DNA of 22,170 nt from Acetobacteraceae bacterium (GCA_030039695.1 JASHVB010000311.1:1-22170); one strand, 5' to 3'. Shown: positions 8,112 to 16,591, counted from the first letter of the stretch. The notes: a model not told the origin generated them from the letters alone. Made by a program: numbers and translations.

Positions 8112-8984
8112 ATGAAGAACCTTCGTGAGGTTTTGCAACAGGCGGAGGCCGACGGAGTGGCGGTCGGCCATTTCAACGTGGGTGATTTCACCTTGCTGAA
8201 GGCTGTGTTCGGCGCTGCACGTGAGTTGAACGTGCCGGTCGTGGTTGGCGCGTCCGAGGGGGAGCGGGCATTCTTTGGAACAAGGCAACTCGCCGCACTC
8301 GTCAAAAGCCTGCGGGAGGAGTTTGACTTTCCACTGTTCCTGAATGCCGATCACGTACACTCGCTGGCTTCGGCGATGGAGGCTGCGAGGGCGGGATTCG
8401 ATGCGGTGGTATTCGATCGCTCCGCATTGGAGTTCAAGGATAACATCAAGCAGACCAAAGAAGCGGTGTAGTCGCTGAAGTCCATCAATCCCGCCATCCT
8501 GGTGGAGGGCGAGATCGGAGACATCGGCACAGGCTCGGAGATCCACAAGGAAGAGGCCACGTCGGTCCGCAGTCTCACAAGCGCGTCTGAGGCAAAGGAG
8601 TTCGTCGAGGCGACAGGGATCGACATCCTGGCACCTGCCGTGGGCAACGCCCACGGCATGGTGCGGAGCATGGTTGAGGGAACGACGAAGAAGCGGCTCA
8701 GCATCGACCGGATTCGGGAAATAAAAGCTGCGTCGCACAGGTTCCTGACCCTGCATGGAGGCTCGGGAACGGAGGATGGGGATTTGCGTCAGGCCATCGG
8801 GGCCGGGATCAACATGATCCACCTCAACACTGAGCTGCGCGTGGCTTGGCGACGAGGGCTGGAAGACGGGCTTGGGAAGGACAAAGACCAGGTCGTTCCG
8901 TATCGGATCCTGCCAGCGGCGGTGGAGGCGGTGCAACGCGTCGTGACCTCTCGCTTGACACTATTTATCCACCCGCGAGCTTAG
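8112..8984 (+). pseudogene. Class II ketose-bisphosphate aldolase interrupted by an in-frame TAG
   Basis: 290 codons resemble fructose/tagatose-bisphosphate aldolase class II, a zinc lyase of sugar phosphates. VAVGHFNVGDF is the N-terminal strand. Asp80-His81 (NADHVHS) supply the catalytic acid and first zinc ligand; His181 (GNAHG) and His215 (LHGGSG) the other two; IHLNTELR closes the barrel. Codon 120 is TAG (8469-8471), between TKEAV and SLKSINP, with no frame change, so both halves are otherwise intact. Relatives usually have a Glu or similar there, so a GAG-to-TAG point change would suffice. The start has GGAG at 8100-8103. A restart at a GTG at 8502 could make only the C-terminal half. 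It is probably a recent pseudogene; readthrough or a sequencing error remain possible. Confidence 0.85.
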
Positions 8985-9315
8985 CTGGCGACCGACTTGG
9001 GCGCGAAGCCACTGCCGGTCCCGGTCAGCGGGTGACCGCTTGCGGGATCGCTCGCTCGCCGGTCTGACGACTGCAATGGGTCGAGAGCGACCGCTGTCCT
9101 GCACGGCTGGTAAGGGCTCCTCCCGGTCCGCTCTCGACCTGGCACTGGCCGCCAAGCGACTGTCCTCTCCTTGCGCTGGAGGGGAATGAGTCGGATCACG
9201 CCGAGTGCGACGCGTTCGGAGAAGAAAGGCGCCTCTCCGGCGACACGCCGCCCAGACCGAACTGCTATGGAACCAGATTGTTCGCCGCGCACCGCCGCGC
9301 CAAACTCCCTGAGCC
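8985..9315. other. Gene-free gap with an inverted repeat
   Basis: 331 bp between the aldolase pseudogene and the LysR gene. No convincing ORF. It contains the 11-bp inverted repeat at 9079-9139 and presumably the LysR promoter. Confidence 0.5.
9079..9139. repeat. Perfect 11-bp inverted repeat, 39-bp spacer
   Basis: GGTCGAGAGCG (9079-9089) and CGCTCTCGACC (9129-9139) are perfect reverse complements. It sits about 180 bp upstream of the LysR gene. It could form a large hairpin or be two half-sites for a dimeric regulator. Confidence 0.5.
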
Positions 9316-10257
9316 ATGCAACTCCGCCACCTGCGGTATTTTGTCAGAATAGTTGAGGCCGGCAGCTTCTCTCGTGCCGCGGCTACCATCCACGTTGCCC
9401 AGCCAGCTTTAAGCCAGCAGATTGCCGAACTTGAGGAGGAGTTGGGGGTCAGCCTGCTCCACCGCAGCCCACGCGGCGTGCGGCCAACGGTCGCCGGCGA
9501 GACGCTTTATCGTGAAGCGGCAGCGATCCTGCAGCGGATGGAGCAATTGCCAGGCAAAGTCCGATCCACCGGCGGCGAAACGGCGGGAGCGGTCAATCTG
9601 GGAATGACCTCAACTCTTGCCGCTGCCCTCTCCGGCCCGTTCATCGAGGCCTGCCGAACCGCGTTGCCGAAAGTGGCGCTGCGTTTCATCACCGGCCACA
9701 GCCTGCTGATCGCATCGCGAATCGAGGCAAGAACTCTCGATTTCGGCATTGTGTTCGAAGACGACCGCGATCCGATTCCTGGTTTCCTGCGCCAACCGCT
9801 GCTGCGGCAACGCCTGTTTCTCGTTCGGCGGAAAGGCCGGCAAAACCGGCAAGCAACCGTCTCGCTCACCGATGTGGCGGAGCTGCCGCTGGTCATGCCC
9901 GCGCATCCCAATGTCTTGCGAAGCGTGCTCGATCGGGCATTCACAGCGATCGACCTGATCCCGAATGTCGCCGCCGAGGCCGATACGCTGTACAGTATCA
10001 TCTCCGCGGTGCAGAGCAGCACCGGCTACGCCATCCTCCCGACGGGAGATGTCTCAGCCATCCACGGCCGTGCGGCGCTGACCGCGAAACCGATCGATCC
10101 GCCGATATGGTTGACGGCATCGATTCTGATGCCGACGGACTCGCCGCTGAGCGGTGCGGCGGACGCTGTGCGACAGGTTTTCGCGGGGTTCGTCGCGCAG
10201 TGGCTTGCCGCCACCCCTGCATCGGGAATGCAGTGGGCAGGCGAAACAATGCCATAG
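9316..10257 (+). CDS. LysR-family transcriptional regulator (NAC/Cbl-like)
   Basis: A 313-residue, full-length LysR protein. The helix-turn-helix is near residues 3-62: MQLRHLRYFVRIVEAGSFSR, then AAATIHVAQPALSQQIAELE and the LLHRSPRGVRPTVAGETL wing. The effector domain begins near residue 95 with VNLGMTSTLAAALSGPFIEA and includes LDFGIVFEDD and the ELPLVMPAHPNVLR segment seen in NAC/Cbl-type regulators. The ATG at 9316 is the only start that keeps the canonical MQLRHL opening, although no strong Shine-Dalgarno is visible. The AtuA-DUF4387 gene follows on the same strand 102 bp downstream with a dyad between them, so that gene is the most likely target. The aldolase upstream is another candidate. 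The inducer is unknown. Confidence 0.9.
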   Translation: MQLRHLRYFVRIVEAGSFSRAAATIHVAQPALSQQIAELEEELGVSLLHRSPRGVRPTVAGETLYREAAAILQRMEQLPGKVRSTGGETAGAVNLGMTSTLAAALSGPFIEACRTALPKVALRFITGHSLLIASRIEARTLDFGIVFEDDRDPIPGFLRQPLLRQRLFLVRRKGRQNRQATVSLTDVAELPLVMPAHPNVLRSVLDRAFTAIDLIPNVAAEADTLYSIISAVQSSTGYAILPTGDVSAIHGRAALTAKPIDPPIWLTASILMPTDSPLSGAADAVRQVFAGFVAQWLAATPASGMQWAGETMP

Positions 10258-10266
10258 CGGGCAGCG

Positions 10267-10289
10267 ATACCCGTATATCGAGACGGTAT
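10267..10289. promoter_or_regulatory. Candidate LysR-type operator upstream of the AtuA gene
   Basis: Two overlapping dyads lie in one 23-bp stretch: ATACC (10267-10271) with GGTAT (10285-10289), and CCGT (10271-10274) with ACGG (10283-10286). It sits 70-90 bp upstream of the AtuA start, a usual distance for LysR recognition sites. No experimental or comparative support is available here. Confidence 0.35.
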
Positions 10290-10346
10290 TTGTTCACGAC
10301 CTCCGTACACGGCACATCGGCCGCCACCGCACGATCCTGTGCATAT

Positions 10347-10352
10347 GGAGGT
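10347..10352 (+). promoter_or_regulatory. Shine-Dalgarno that fixes the AtuA start
   Basis: GGAGGT lies seven bases upstream of the ATG at 10360, making that codon the start in preference to in-frame GTG 10339 or ATG 10345, the latter of which overlaps the site itself. Confidence 0.7.
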
Positions 10353-10359
10353 CAAAGTC

Positions 10360-12441
10360 ATGGCAAAGCTGGTCTATCGCGTCGTGTCAGTGTGTGGCGC
10401 ACTTGGCTACGGTTATCCGAAGGAGTCACTCCAAGAAGCACTGAAGGGGCGCATCGACGCCATCATATCCGATGGCGGTTCGATGGACGCTGGGCCCTAC
10501 TACCTTGGCACGGGCACCGAGTATTTCGAGCGCGAAGCCGTCAAGGCGGATTTCCGCCATATGGTGGAAGCCGGACAGAAGGCCGGGGCGCCGGTGATCC
10601 TCGGTAGCTGCGGCATGGCGGGCGGTAACCGCAATCTCGAATGGATGCTGGAGGTGGCGAAGGAGGTCTTCGCCGAGCTCAACGTGCAGGATGCGAAAGT
10701 CGCGGTTATACCCGCGGAACTGGATGCCGAGACGGTCATCGCCGAACTGCGCAATGGCGCGCTTCGAGCGACGGGAACTGGGCCAGAGTTGAATGAGGAT
10801 GCGCTGCGCGAAAGCACCATCGTCGGCCAGATGGGTATACACCCTCTGATCACAGCGCTGGAAAGCGGCGCTCAGTACGTTCTTGCCGGACGTTCCTGCG
10901 ACATCGCTCTGTTTGCATCGGACATGATCCGCCGCGGTATCGACGCCGGCCTTGCGTACCATGTGGGCCATGTCCTTGAATGCGGCGCGCTCGCCTGCGA
11001 CCCGGGATCTCCCTCGGACTGCCTGGTAGCCGAGATCTATGACGACGACTCGGCCCTGTTCATTGCCCCGAATGCGGACCGGCGCTGCACGCCATATTCG
11101 ATCGCCGCACATTCACTCTACGAAGAAAGCCATCCTCAGCTTCAATTCTACCCTGAGGGTGTGCTGGTCATGGACAAAACCGAGTTCTTCGCCCGGGACG
11201 CCCGCACCGCCGGCATCCGCGGCAGCCGTTTCGTTCGTGCGGGCAAACCGTGGCCATGGAGCATCAAGCTTGAAGGTTCGCGCCGCCTAGGCGGTCGAAA
11301 GGTGTCGCTGCTATACATAGACCGTGCGGACCTGGCGCGGGTGCCGGCGGACGTACTGGTCTATGGCCGCAATGGCGTGCAAGTGCGGCCGGTCGAACCG
11401 GGCGACCGCGAACTCGGCATCATCATCGAGACCCGAGCGAACACCGAGGCATCAGCCGTCCTGCTGGCCAGCCTGCTTACGCACTACCTCATCCACTATG
11501 GTTATCCGGGCCGCAAGGCGACCGCAGGCAACATTGCCTATCCACTGTCACCCAACCTGGTGAGCTTCCAGCGCGACGATGGATCGTTTGGCGCTGTGGT
11601 TCCGAGCGGCACGCGCGACCCGGTGTTTTTCGAGAACTACGCGGCGATCAAGGCGGCGGTGATCAAGCTGGTTCAGGATATGTTTCCTGATGCCCTGGCT
11701 AACGCCTCTTTCACCATCACCGAGGCCGACGCGACGAACCCGGCGATACTGCTGCGAACCGTCGATCGCGATCCACAGCGTCTCGCCGCGCGGCACCGGC
11801 AGGAGATAGATCGCATCACCGCGTTGGTTGCCCCGAAGGCAACGTCGCTGCTGAACATGGATGCAGCGGATGCCTATGAATGGTCGCTATATCACCTCCT
11901 GCAGAACGAGGAGATCATCAAAGACAAGATGTTCTCCGTCACCTACTATCAGGCCAACGGCAACGTGTGGACCCAGGTCGGCACCGAGCGGCCGTGTTAC
12001 TTCGACATCGGTGAGACAAGCCATCGCGGCAACCTGGATGATCGGACCCTGTCGCTTATCGCGGATGCGCCACCACGTGGGGAGCTGCACGGAGCGCGTC
12101 GCCTGCTAGACATGGCCATTGTAATTCGCAGCAAGGATGCGGGCATAAACCGGTTGACATTCGACGTCATCTTCACCTCGGCAGCGAACTACGAGGCGGC
12201 GCTGCGATCCAACGTGTTCTACAAGGCGAACGTGGCGAGAATCCTGAATGTGCCACCCGAGCGAGTTGTGGGCACCTTCTTCGTTGACTCCTGCAATGCT
12301 ATTAAGATCTCGATCGACCGCCCGAACATATCTTCTTCGGTGGACGAGCGCGACGTGTTCGGAGCGCAGCAACAGTCGGCCATCGAACGGCTGAACATCC
12401 CGGTTTATGTCGAGGCGCTGGAGATGGCATCCGCGTTTTGA
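10360..12441 (+). CDS. AtuA-family protein fused to DUF4387
   Basis: A 693-residue protein. The N-terminal two-thirds match the AtuA (DUF1446) family: VSVCGALGYGYPKESL, then IISDGGSMDAGPYYLGTGTE, PVILGSCGMAGGNRNLEWML, and VLAGRSCDIALFASDMIRRG with LECGALACDP. From about residue 585 to the end, IVIRSKDAGINRLTFDVIF and IKISIDRPNISSSVDERDVF with GAQQQ match the DUF4387 domain, which is often a separate small gene beside atuA. AtuA is required for acyclic terpene (citronellol/geraniol) use in Pseudomonas, but its reaction is not established. The start at 10360 has GGAGGT upstream. No atuB-H partners are in the window; a LysR gene precedes it. A citronellol role is therefore unproven, and the family also occurs in other acyl-CoA or hydroxy-acid catabolic clusters. 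Confidence 0.88.
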   Translation: MAKLVYRVVSVCGALGYGYPKESLQEALKGRIDAIISDGGSMDAGPYYLGTGTEYFEREAVKADFRHMVEAGQKAGAPVILGSCGMAGGNRNLEWMLEVAKEVFAELNVQDAKVAVIPAELDAETVIAELRNGALRATGTGPELNEDALRESTIVGQMGIHPLITALESGAQYVLAGRSCDIALFASDMIRRGIDAGLAYHVGHVLECGALACDPGSPSDCLVAEIYDDDSALFIAPNADRRCTPYSIAAHSLYEESHPQLQFYPEGVLVMDKTEFFARDARTAGIRGSRFVRAGKPWPWSIKLEGSRRLGGRKVSLLYIDRADLARVPADVLVYGRNGVQVRPVEPGDRELGIIIETRANTEASAVLLASLLTHYLIHYGYPGRKATAGNIAYPLSPNLVSFQRDDGSFGAVVPSGTRDPVFFENYAAIKAAVIKLVQDMFPDALANASFTITEADATNPAILLRTVDRDPQRLAARHRQEIDRITALVAPKATSLLNMDAADAYEWSLYHLLQNEEIIKDKMFSVTYYQANGNVWTQVGTERPCYFDIGETSHRGNLDDRTLSLIADAPPRGELHGARRLLDMAIVIRSKDAGINRLTFDVIFTSAANYEAALRSNVFYKANVARILNVPPERVVGTFFVDSCNAIKISIDRPNISSSVDERDVFGAQQQSAIERLNIPVYVEALEMASAF

Positions 12442-12626
12442 GTGCGTCTCCGTCGCGGCCGGCACTGTCCAGCCGCGACGGAAGGGCACGGGATACGTCG
12501 GTGTCCAGTGGCCGAACCCGGAACACCGCGTCCGATTCTACCGGACGCATGCCGCCGCTGATGGCATGTATGAATTCAAACTTATCAACACTCAACTGTG
12601 CCGAATGTCCGGTTCTCGGGTCGTTC

Positions 12627-12649
12627 AGCCAGCCAACCTATGGCTGGCT
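12627..12649 (+). terminator. Hairpin, possible weak terminator
   Basis: AGCCAGCC (12627-12634) pairs perfectly with GGCTGGCT (12642-12649) around a seven-base loop. Only a short T stretch follows (TTTGGT). It lies about 190 bp past the AtuA stop and just left of the inverted-repeat element. Confidence 0.4.
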
Positions 12650-12657
12650 TTGGTCCA

Positions 12658-12803
12658 GGCTGTGTGAAAACGCAGGTCCTGGCGGGTATCGCGCAATATG
12701 CAGTCGCATCAAAGCCACCAACGAACCTGACGATTTCAGGTAAGCTTGCCGGCAAATACCGAAGTCGCTTGTTGCCGTTACGGTCCGCCGTTTTCAAACA
12801 GCT
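12658..12803. mobile_element. MITE-like or insertion-sequence remnant with terminal inverted repeats
   Basis: GGCTGTGTGAAAACGCAGGTC (12658-12678) and the complement of 12783-12803 (AGCTGTTTGAAAACGGCGGAC) match at about 15-16 of 21 positions around a shared TGAAAACG core. The 146-bp interior has no intact ORF on either strand, only a short minus-strand frame crossing both ends. I see no clear target-site duplication. The family is not identified. Confidence 0.45.
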
Positions 12804-12959
12804 TCTCGGTTGAGACCAGTCGCTCGACAGGACCGTACTAGGCCCTCCTCATGTTTCCCTCCCTCAAGGGCAGGCGGAACTCTCGCTCCTATCCTAGCCG
12901 TTCCACCCGGGGTAGGTCGGCCGCTTGGGCCGGTGGTCAACGCGCAATGAGATGCGAGT

Positions 12960-14534
12960 TCAGTGCCGGAAGTGCCGCATCCCGGTGAATACCATCGCCA
13001 CCCCTGCGCCATCCGCCGCTGCAATCACTTCCGCGTCCCGCAGCGACCCGCCCGGCTGAATGACCGCCGTGGCCCCGGCTTCGACACACGTCTCCAGCCC
13101 GTCCGGGAACGGAAAGAACGCGTCGGACGCCGCGACGCTGCTGCGCGTCAACGGTTCTGACAGGCCCGCCGCCGCGGCCGCCTCCACGCCGTGCCGAGCG
13201 GCGATGCGCGCGGAATCAACGCGATTCGGCTGGCCGGCGCCGATACCCACAGTCGCGCGGTCTTTGGCAAAGACGATTGCGTTGGACTTGACGAACTTGC
13301 AGACGCGAAAGGCGAATAGCAGATCGGTAACCTCAGCTTCGGTCGGCGCGCGTCTGGTCACGACGCGCAAATCCGCCGAGGTGACACGTCCTGCATCGCG
13401 CGTTTGTGCCAGGAACCCACCGGCCAAGCTGCGGAATGTCAGCCCTGGCGCCAGTGGATCAGGCATGCCGCCGGTCAGCAGCAGGCGCAAGTTGCGCCGC
13501 CGTGCTACCGCTGCGATCGCCGCATCGTCCGCGTCCGGTGCGACGATCACCTCGGTAAGGATCGCCGCGATCTTCTCCGCCGCGTGGCCGTCGAGCGTGC
13601 GGTTCACCGCGACGATGCCGCCGAATGGCGAGACCGGATCGCAGCGGAATGCCAGATCCCAGGCCTCGGCCAGCGTCGCCGCGCTGGCGACCCCGCAGGG
13701 ATTGGCGTGCTTGATGATCGCCACCGTCGGCGCGTCGAATTCGGCGACGCACTCGAACGCCGCGTCGGTGTCGGCGAGGTTATTGTATGACAGCTCCTTG
13801 CCCTGTACCTGGCGTGCGGTCGCGACCCCATAGCGTGTGCCGCCGGCGTAGAAGGCGGCCTGCTGGTGCGGGTTTTCGCCATAACGCAGCGTCTGACGCA
13901 GCGTGCCGCCGATTGTGAGACGGCGCGGGAATGTCTCCTCCCGGCGTTCGGCAAACCAGGCGGCGATGGCGGCGTCATAGGCGGCAGTGCGGGCATAGGC
14001 CTCGCCGGCCAGGCGTCGGCGGGTGGTCAAAGTCGTGCCGCTATGCGCCGCCAATTCGTCCAGCACCGCAGCATATTGCGAAGGTTCGGTCAGCACCGTG
14101 ACGAAATCGTGGTTCTTCGCCGCCGCGCGGATGAGCGCGGGACCACCGATGTCGATGTTCTCGACGCAGTCGGTGTCGGCAGCACCGGCAGCGGCGGTCG
14201 CCTCGAACGGGTAGAGATTCACCACCACCAGATCGATCGGCGCGATGCCGTGTTGTTGCATCTGTGCTACATGCTCCGACGAGTCTCGCCGACCGAGGAT
14301 GCCGCCGTGGATCTGCGGGACCAGCGTTTTCACCCGGCCGTCGAGGATTTCGGGAAAGCCTGTGTGGTCGGCGACCTCCTTCACCGGCACGCCAGCGTCG
14401 CGCAACGTGTGTGCGGAGCCGCCGGTGGAGAGCAGCTCGACGTGGCGCGCGGCGAGTGCCTCGGCGAAAGGCACGAGGCCGGTCTTGTCGGATACGGAAA
14501 TCAGCGCACGCTGGATCGGCACGATGTCGGTCAT
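12960..14534 (-). CDS. purH: Bifunctional AICAR transformylase / IMP cyclohydrolase
   Basis: A 524-residue protein, normal for PurH, which carries out the last two steps of IMP synthesis: 10-formyl-THF-dependent formylation of AICAR to FAICAR, then ring closure. The N-terminal IMP cyclohydrolase (about 1-150) shows [19 protein letters not shown], the [16 protein letters not shown] loop and [17 protein letters not shown]. The transformylase domain follows, with [14 protein letters not shown], the catalytic Lys-His in [15 protein letters not shown], and [11 protein letters not shown]. The C-terminus ends [11 protein letters not shown], as in other PurH proteins. The ATG at 14534 gives the expected start, with GAGGAC upstream. 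This is the clearest core-genome gene in the window; no other pur gene is adjacent. Confidence 0.97.
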   Translation of the reverse strand: MTDIVPIQRALISVSDKTGLVPFAEALAARHVELLSTGGSAHTLRDAGVPVKEVADHTGFPEILDGRVKTLVPQIHGGILGRRDSSEHVAQMQQHGIAPIDLVVVNLYPFEATAAAGAADTDCVENIDIGGPALIRAAAKNHDFVTVLTEPSQYAAVLDELAAHSGTTLTTRRRLAGEAYARTAAYDAAIAAWFAERREETFPRRLTIGGTLRQTLRYGENPHQQAAFYAGGTRYGVATARQVQGKELSYNNLADTDAAFECVAEFDAPTVAIIKHANPCGVASAATLAEAWDLAFRCDPVSPFGGIVAVNRTLDGHAAEKIAAILTEVIVAPDADDAAIAAVARRRNLRLLLTGGMPDPLAPGLTFRSLAGGFLAQTRDAGRVTSADLRVVTRRAPTEAEVTDLLFAFRVCKFVKSNAIVFAKDRATVGIGAGQPNRVDSARIAARHGVEAAAAAGLSEPLTRSSVAASDAFFPFPDGLETCVEAGATAVIQPGGSLRDAEVIAAADGAGVAMVFTGMRHFRH

Positions 14535-14760
14535 GGGAAAGTCCTCGGCCTAGTGGGCACGGGATAGGCCGGGACGCCCTGACGCACAATTGCAGGTGTG
14601 GAATGCCCGCCCATGCCGTACGAAATGATTCCGGCTTGCCGGAGGTGATAGCATCGCAGCTCTCGCTACGCCGGTTCAGTCGCAAGCTTTGCTGCGGAGA
14701 TGGACCGAATGGGTGGTCAGCCATGAGACGGGGCCGGTTCCCGGCGGTGTTCCAGTCGTT
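14535..14760. other. Gap upstream of purH
   Basis: 226 bp that must hold the purH promoter. I see no riboswitch-like fold that I can name, and no ORF of interest. Confidence 0.4.
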
Positions 14761-15255
14761 TCAGACGAACCGGTGTCCCGCCCATCCGTCCTTGAACGGG
14801 ACATTCATCAGCGGCTGCGAGCGCTTCTCCGAAAACAGCCACATTCCTTCCACCCGGCGATACCGCTCGTGGTCGATACCGGCACGCCACATCGCGCGGT
14901 TTCCCTCCGCCAGGGTGCACGGCATGAACAGGTACCATTGCGCCCGCGCATTGTCGCCATCGACGTGAATCTGGCCATTGAGGCTGTAGTGGATGGCGAA
15001 AGAAAAAATATCCCCTGCGGTCTGGAAGAAACGTCGAATGGCTTCGCGGCCCTCGAAACGGCCCAGCCCCGGGCTGTCCCAGGTCGCGTCCTCGGCGAAC
15101 AGTGCCGCGATTCCATCCGCGTTATAGCTGTCATCGCACAGGGCAGCATAACGCGCCTTCAGGTTGCGGATGGCTTCGGCGTCCTCCAGTGCCTGTAGTC
15201 GGGTTTCGATGCGGCGAAGCCACGCCGGGTCAAAGCGGGTCTCGTTGCCTCCCAT
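14761..15255 (-). CDS. NTF2/SnoaL-like domain protein
   Basis: A 164-residue protein with the cone-shaped alpha+beta fold signature of the SnoaL-like/NTF2 superfamily: LEDAEAIRNLKARYAALCDD, then IAALFAEDATWDS, FEGREAIRRFFQTA and the late WRAGIDHERYRRVEGMWLF strands. Members include polyketide cyclases, steroid isomerases, dehydratases and ring-hydroxylating dioxygenase small subunits, so the reaction is uncertain. The start at 15255 is decided by a near-perfect AAAGGAGG five bases upstream (complement of 15261-15268); an in-frame ATG at 15291 lacks such a site. It lies downstream of the NUDIX gene on the same strand, 97 bp apart, and its stop is 226 bp from the purH start. Confidence 0.8.
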   Translation of the reverse strand: MGGNETRFDPAWLRRIETRLQALEDAEAIRNLKARYAALCDDSYNADGIAALFAEDATWDSPGLGRFEGREAIRRFFQTAGDIFSFAIHYSLNGQIHVDGDNARAQWYLFMPCTLAEGNRAMWRAGIDHERYRRVEGMWLFSEKRSQPLMNVPFKDGWAGHRFV

Positions 15256-15260
15256 GGTAT

Positions 15261-15268
15261 CCTCCTTT
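15261..15268 (-). promoter_or_regulatory. Strong Shine-Dalgarno deciding the SnoaL-like start
   Basis: AAAGGAGG on the minus strand, five bases from the ATG at 15255. It would be inside the coding region if the upstream ATG at 15291 were used. Confidence 0.75.
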
Positions 15269-15352
15269 CGCTGGATCGCATTATTCGCCATCTCACGATA
15301 CCGGTACAGTAATGACGAAGGGGAGGGGGACTATTATCCCTGTTGGCTGCGT

Positions 15353-15988
15353 TCACTCGAAATCTGTTGGCAGAGTGGGATCGCGCCTGTGAGCGAACAT
15401 GCGCGGTATCTGCCGCGGTAATACGCGCCCGAAGGACAGGTCTTGCGGAATGTCGTTTTCGGTGAACCAGGCGACTTCTGAAGTCTCGATCCCAGTGGTT
15501 GGCCTGCCCCCGATCGACTCGCAGATGAAGAACAGCTTACAACAGGAGAACACCCCGTTCGGATGGCCCTGCCGCGTGCGGTCCCAAACCGCTGCCAGCT
15601 TTCGTACCTGGACTTCGTAGCCGCTTTCCTCCAGCACCTCCTTGGCGGCGTTCTCGGCTGCCGTCAGATTCACATCGGCCCAGCCACCAGGGAGGGTCCA
15701 GCGGCCACCATCGGAAGACTCGCGCACCATCAACAAGTGTTCACGACTGTCGAATACCGCGGCTCGCACATCGACCTTTGGCGTCGCGTAGCCGTTCTCA
15801 CCAGAAAACAACCCGACGATCCTGTCCAGGGGCGCATCGGTGTGCGCCGTGAACATGCGCGCAGCCAGAGCGCGGATCGCTTGGTAACGCTCTCGATCAT
15901 AAGGATCGCGTGTGAAGGTCAGTCCGGTTTGCGCAATGGCCTGCAACTCGCGCGCCCAAACCAGCCAATCCGGATCGCTCATCGGCAT
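15353..15988 (-). CDS. NUDIX hydrolase with N-terminal helical domain
   Basis: About 211 residues. The N-terminal part (LVWARELQAIAQTGLTFTRD, then YDRERYQAIRALAARMF) is the helical domain found in a NUDIX subgroup that includes ADP-ribose pyrophosphatase-like enzymes. The NUDIX box reads GGWADVNLTAAENAAKEVLE then ESGYE: the REUxEExGU core is present as KEVLEESGY, with Lys for Arg and Leu where the first box Glu is usual. It should hydrolyse a nucleoside diphosphate linked to another moiety, with Mg2+ or Mn2+. The start is taken at ATG 15988, with 15982 two codons later equally possible. The frame extends to 16285 but would overlap the divergent GFA-like gene, and that part is not family-like. 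Confidence 0.85.
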   Translation of the reverse strand: MPMSDPDWLVWARELQAIAQTGLTFTRDPYDRERYQAIRALAARMFTAHTDAPLDRIVGLFSGENGYATPKVDVRAAVFDSREHLLMVRESSDGGRWTLPGGWADVNLTAAENAAKEVLEESGYEVQVRKLAAVWDRTRQGHPNGVFSCCKLFFICESIGGRPTTGIETSEVAWFTENDIPQDLSFGRVLPRQIPRMFAHRRDPTLPTDFE

Positions 15989-16075
15989 GAGATGGTTAGC
16001 TGCTGTCGCATCGTTCCACGTTAAGGGACCAAGTTGTAATGTCAATGACGCTTGCGGGGAAAGGCGGTAGACGAA

Positions 16076-16591
16076 ATGCAACAAGCGGCGCGTGCAAAGC
16101 CGGGGATGGGATCCACGGCGACAGTATCCGGGCGGTGCGTATGCGGCAGGGTGCGGTTGGAATTCGATTTCCCCGCATTCTGGGCGTGGCACGACCACTC
16201 GCGAGCCACCCAGCATGCGCATGGTGCGGCCTATGCGACCTACGTGGGCGTCTGGAGAAGCCGATTGCGTATCGTCGCCGGCCATGACCGCATCGCCCGC
16301 TTCGAGGACAAGTCACGCCGCACCACACGCAACTTCTGTGCGGCATGCGGCACGCCCCTGCTTTTTGAGCGGGCACGCTCACGCAACATGGTGAACCTGC
16401 CGCGCGCGTTGTTCGAGACTCGCACCGGTCGAGAGCCGCGCTATCACATCGCGCTCGAAGAGTCGCCGGAATGGGCTTATCGGGGCGAACGGCTTGGACC
16501 GTTGCAAGGCTATCCCGGGGTCCTGTGGTCGCGGCCGCGCAAGAAAAGACGCGCAGTCGAGGCTAGCCTCCCGAGGCAGATCACCGGGTGA
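16076..16591 (+). CDS. GFA/CENP-V-fold protein with altered zinc ligands
   Basis: A 171-residue protein of the glutathione-dependent formaldehyde-activating enzyme family. The N-terminal CxC is Cys21-Cys23 (GRCVCGRVRLEF) and the late CxxC is Cys88-Cys91 (NFCAACGTPLLFE). In most GFA proteins a middle CHCxxC segment supplies further ligands; here the equivalent region reads WHDHSRATQHAHGAAYATYV with no Cys. A structural zinc is likely kept while the catalytic site is changed or uses His and Asp. The start is set at ATG 16076, with purine-rich AAAGGCGG upstream; TTG 16052 and ATG 16106 are alternatives. It diverges from the NUDIX gene over about 90 bp. Formaldehyde activation should not be assumed. 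Confidence 0.78.
   Translation: MQQAARAKPGMGSTATVSGRCVCGRVRLEFDFPAFWAWHDHSRATQHAHGAAYATYVGVWRSRLRIVAGHDRIARFEDKSRRTTRNFCAACGTPLLFERARSRNMVNLPRALFETRTGREPRYHIALEESPEWAYRGERLGPLQGYPGVLWSRPRKKRRAVEASLPRQITG

Larger units (their letters stand above)
12442..12959. other. Gene-free gap with hairpin and inverted-repeat element
   Basis: 518 bp between the convergent AtuA and purH genes. ORFs present are short and lack family sequence. It holds the hairpin at 12627-12649 and the MITE-like element at 12658-12803. Confidence 0.55.

Noticed and set aside
8469..8471. TAG read as pyrrolysine
   Set aside because: Nothing nearby encodes pyrrolysine machinery, and relatives are not known to use it at this position; a point mutation is simpler.
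7995..8936. 313-codon minus-strand frame opposite the aldolase, uninterrupted where the aldolase has a stop
   Set aside because: It shows no family-like sequence, while the plus strand keeps all aldolase catalytic residues on both sides of the stop.
15989..16285. N-terminal extension of the NUDIX protein
   Set aside because: It would overlap the divergent GFA-like gene, and the family's N-terminal domain begins at about 15988.
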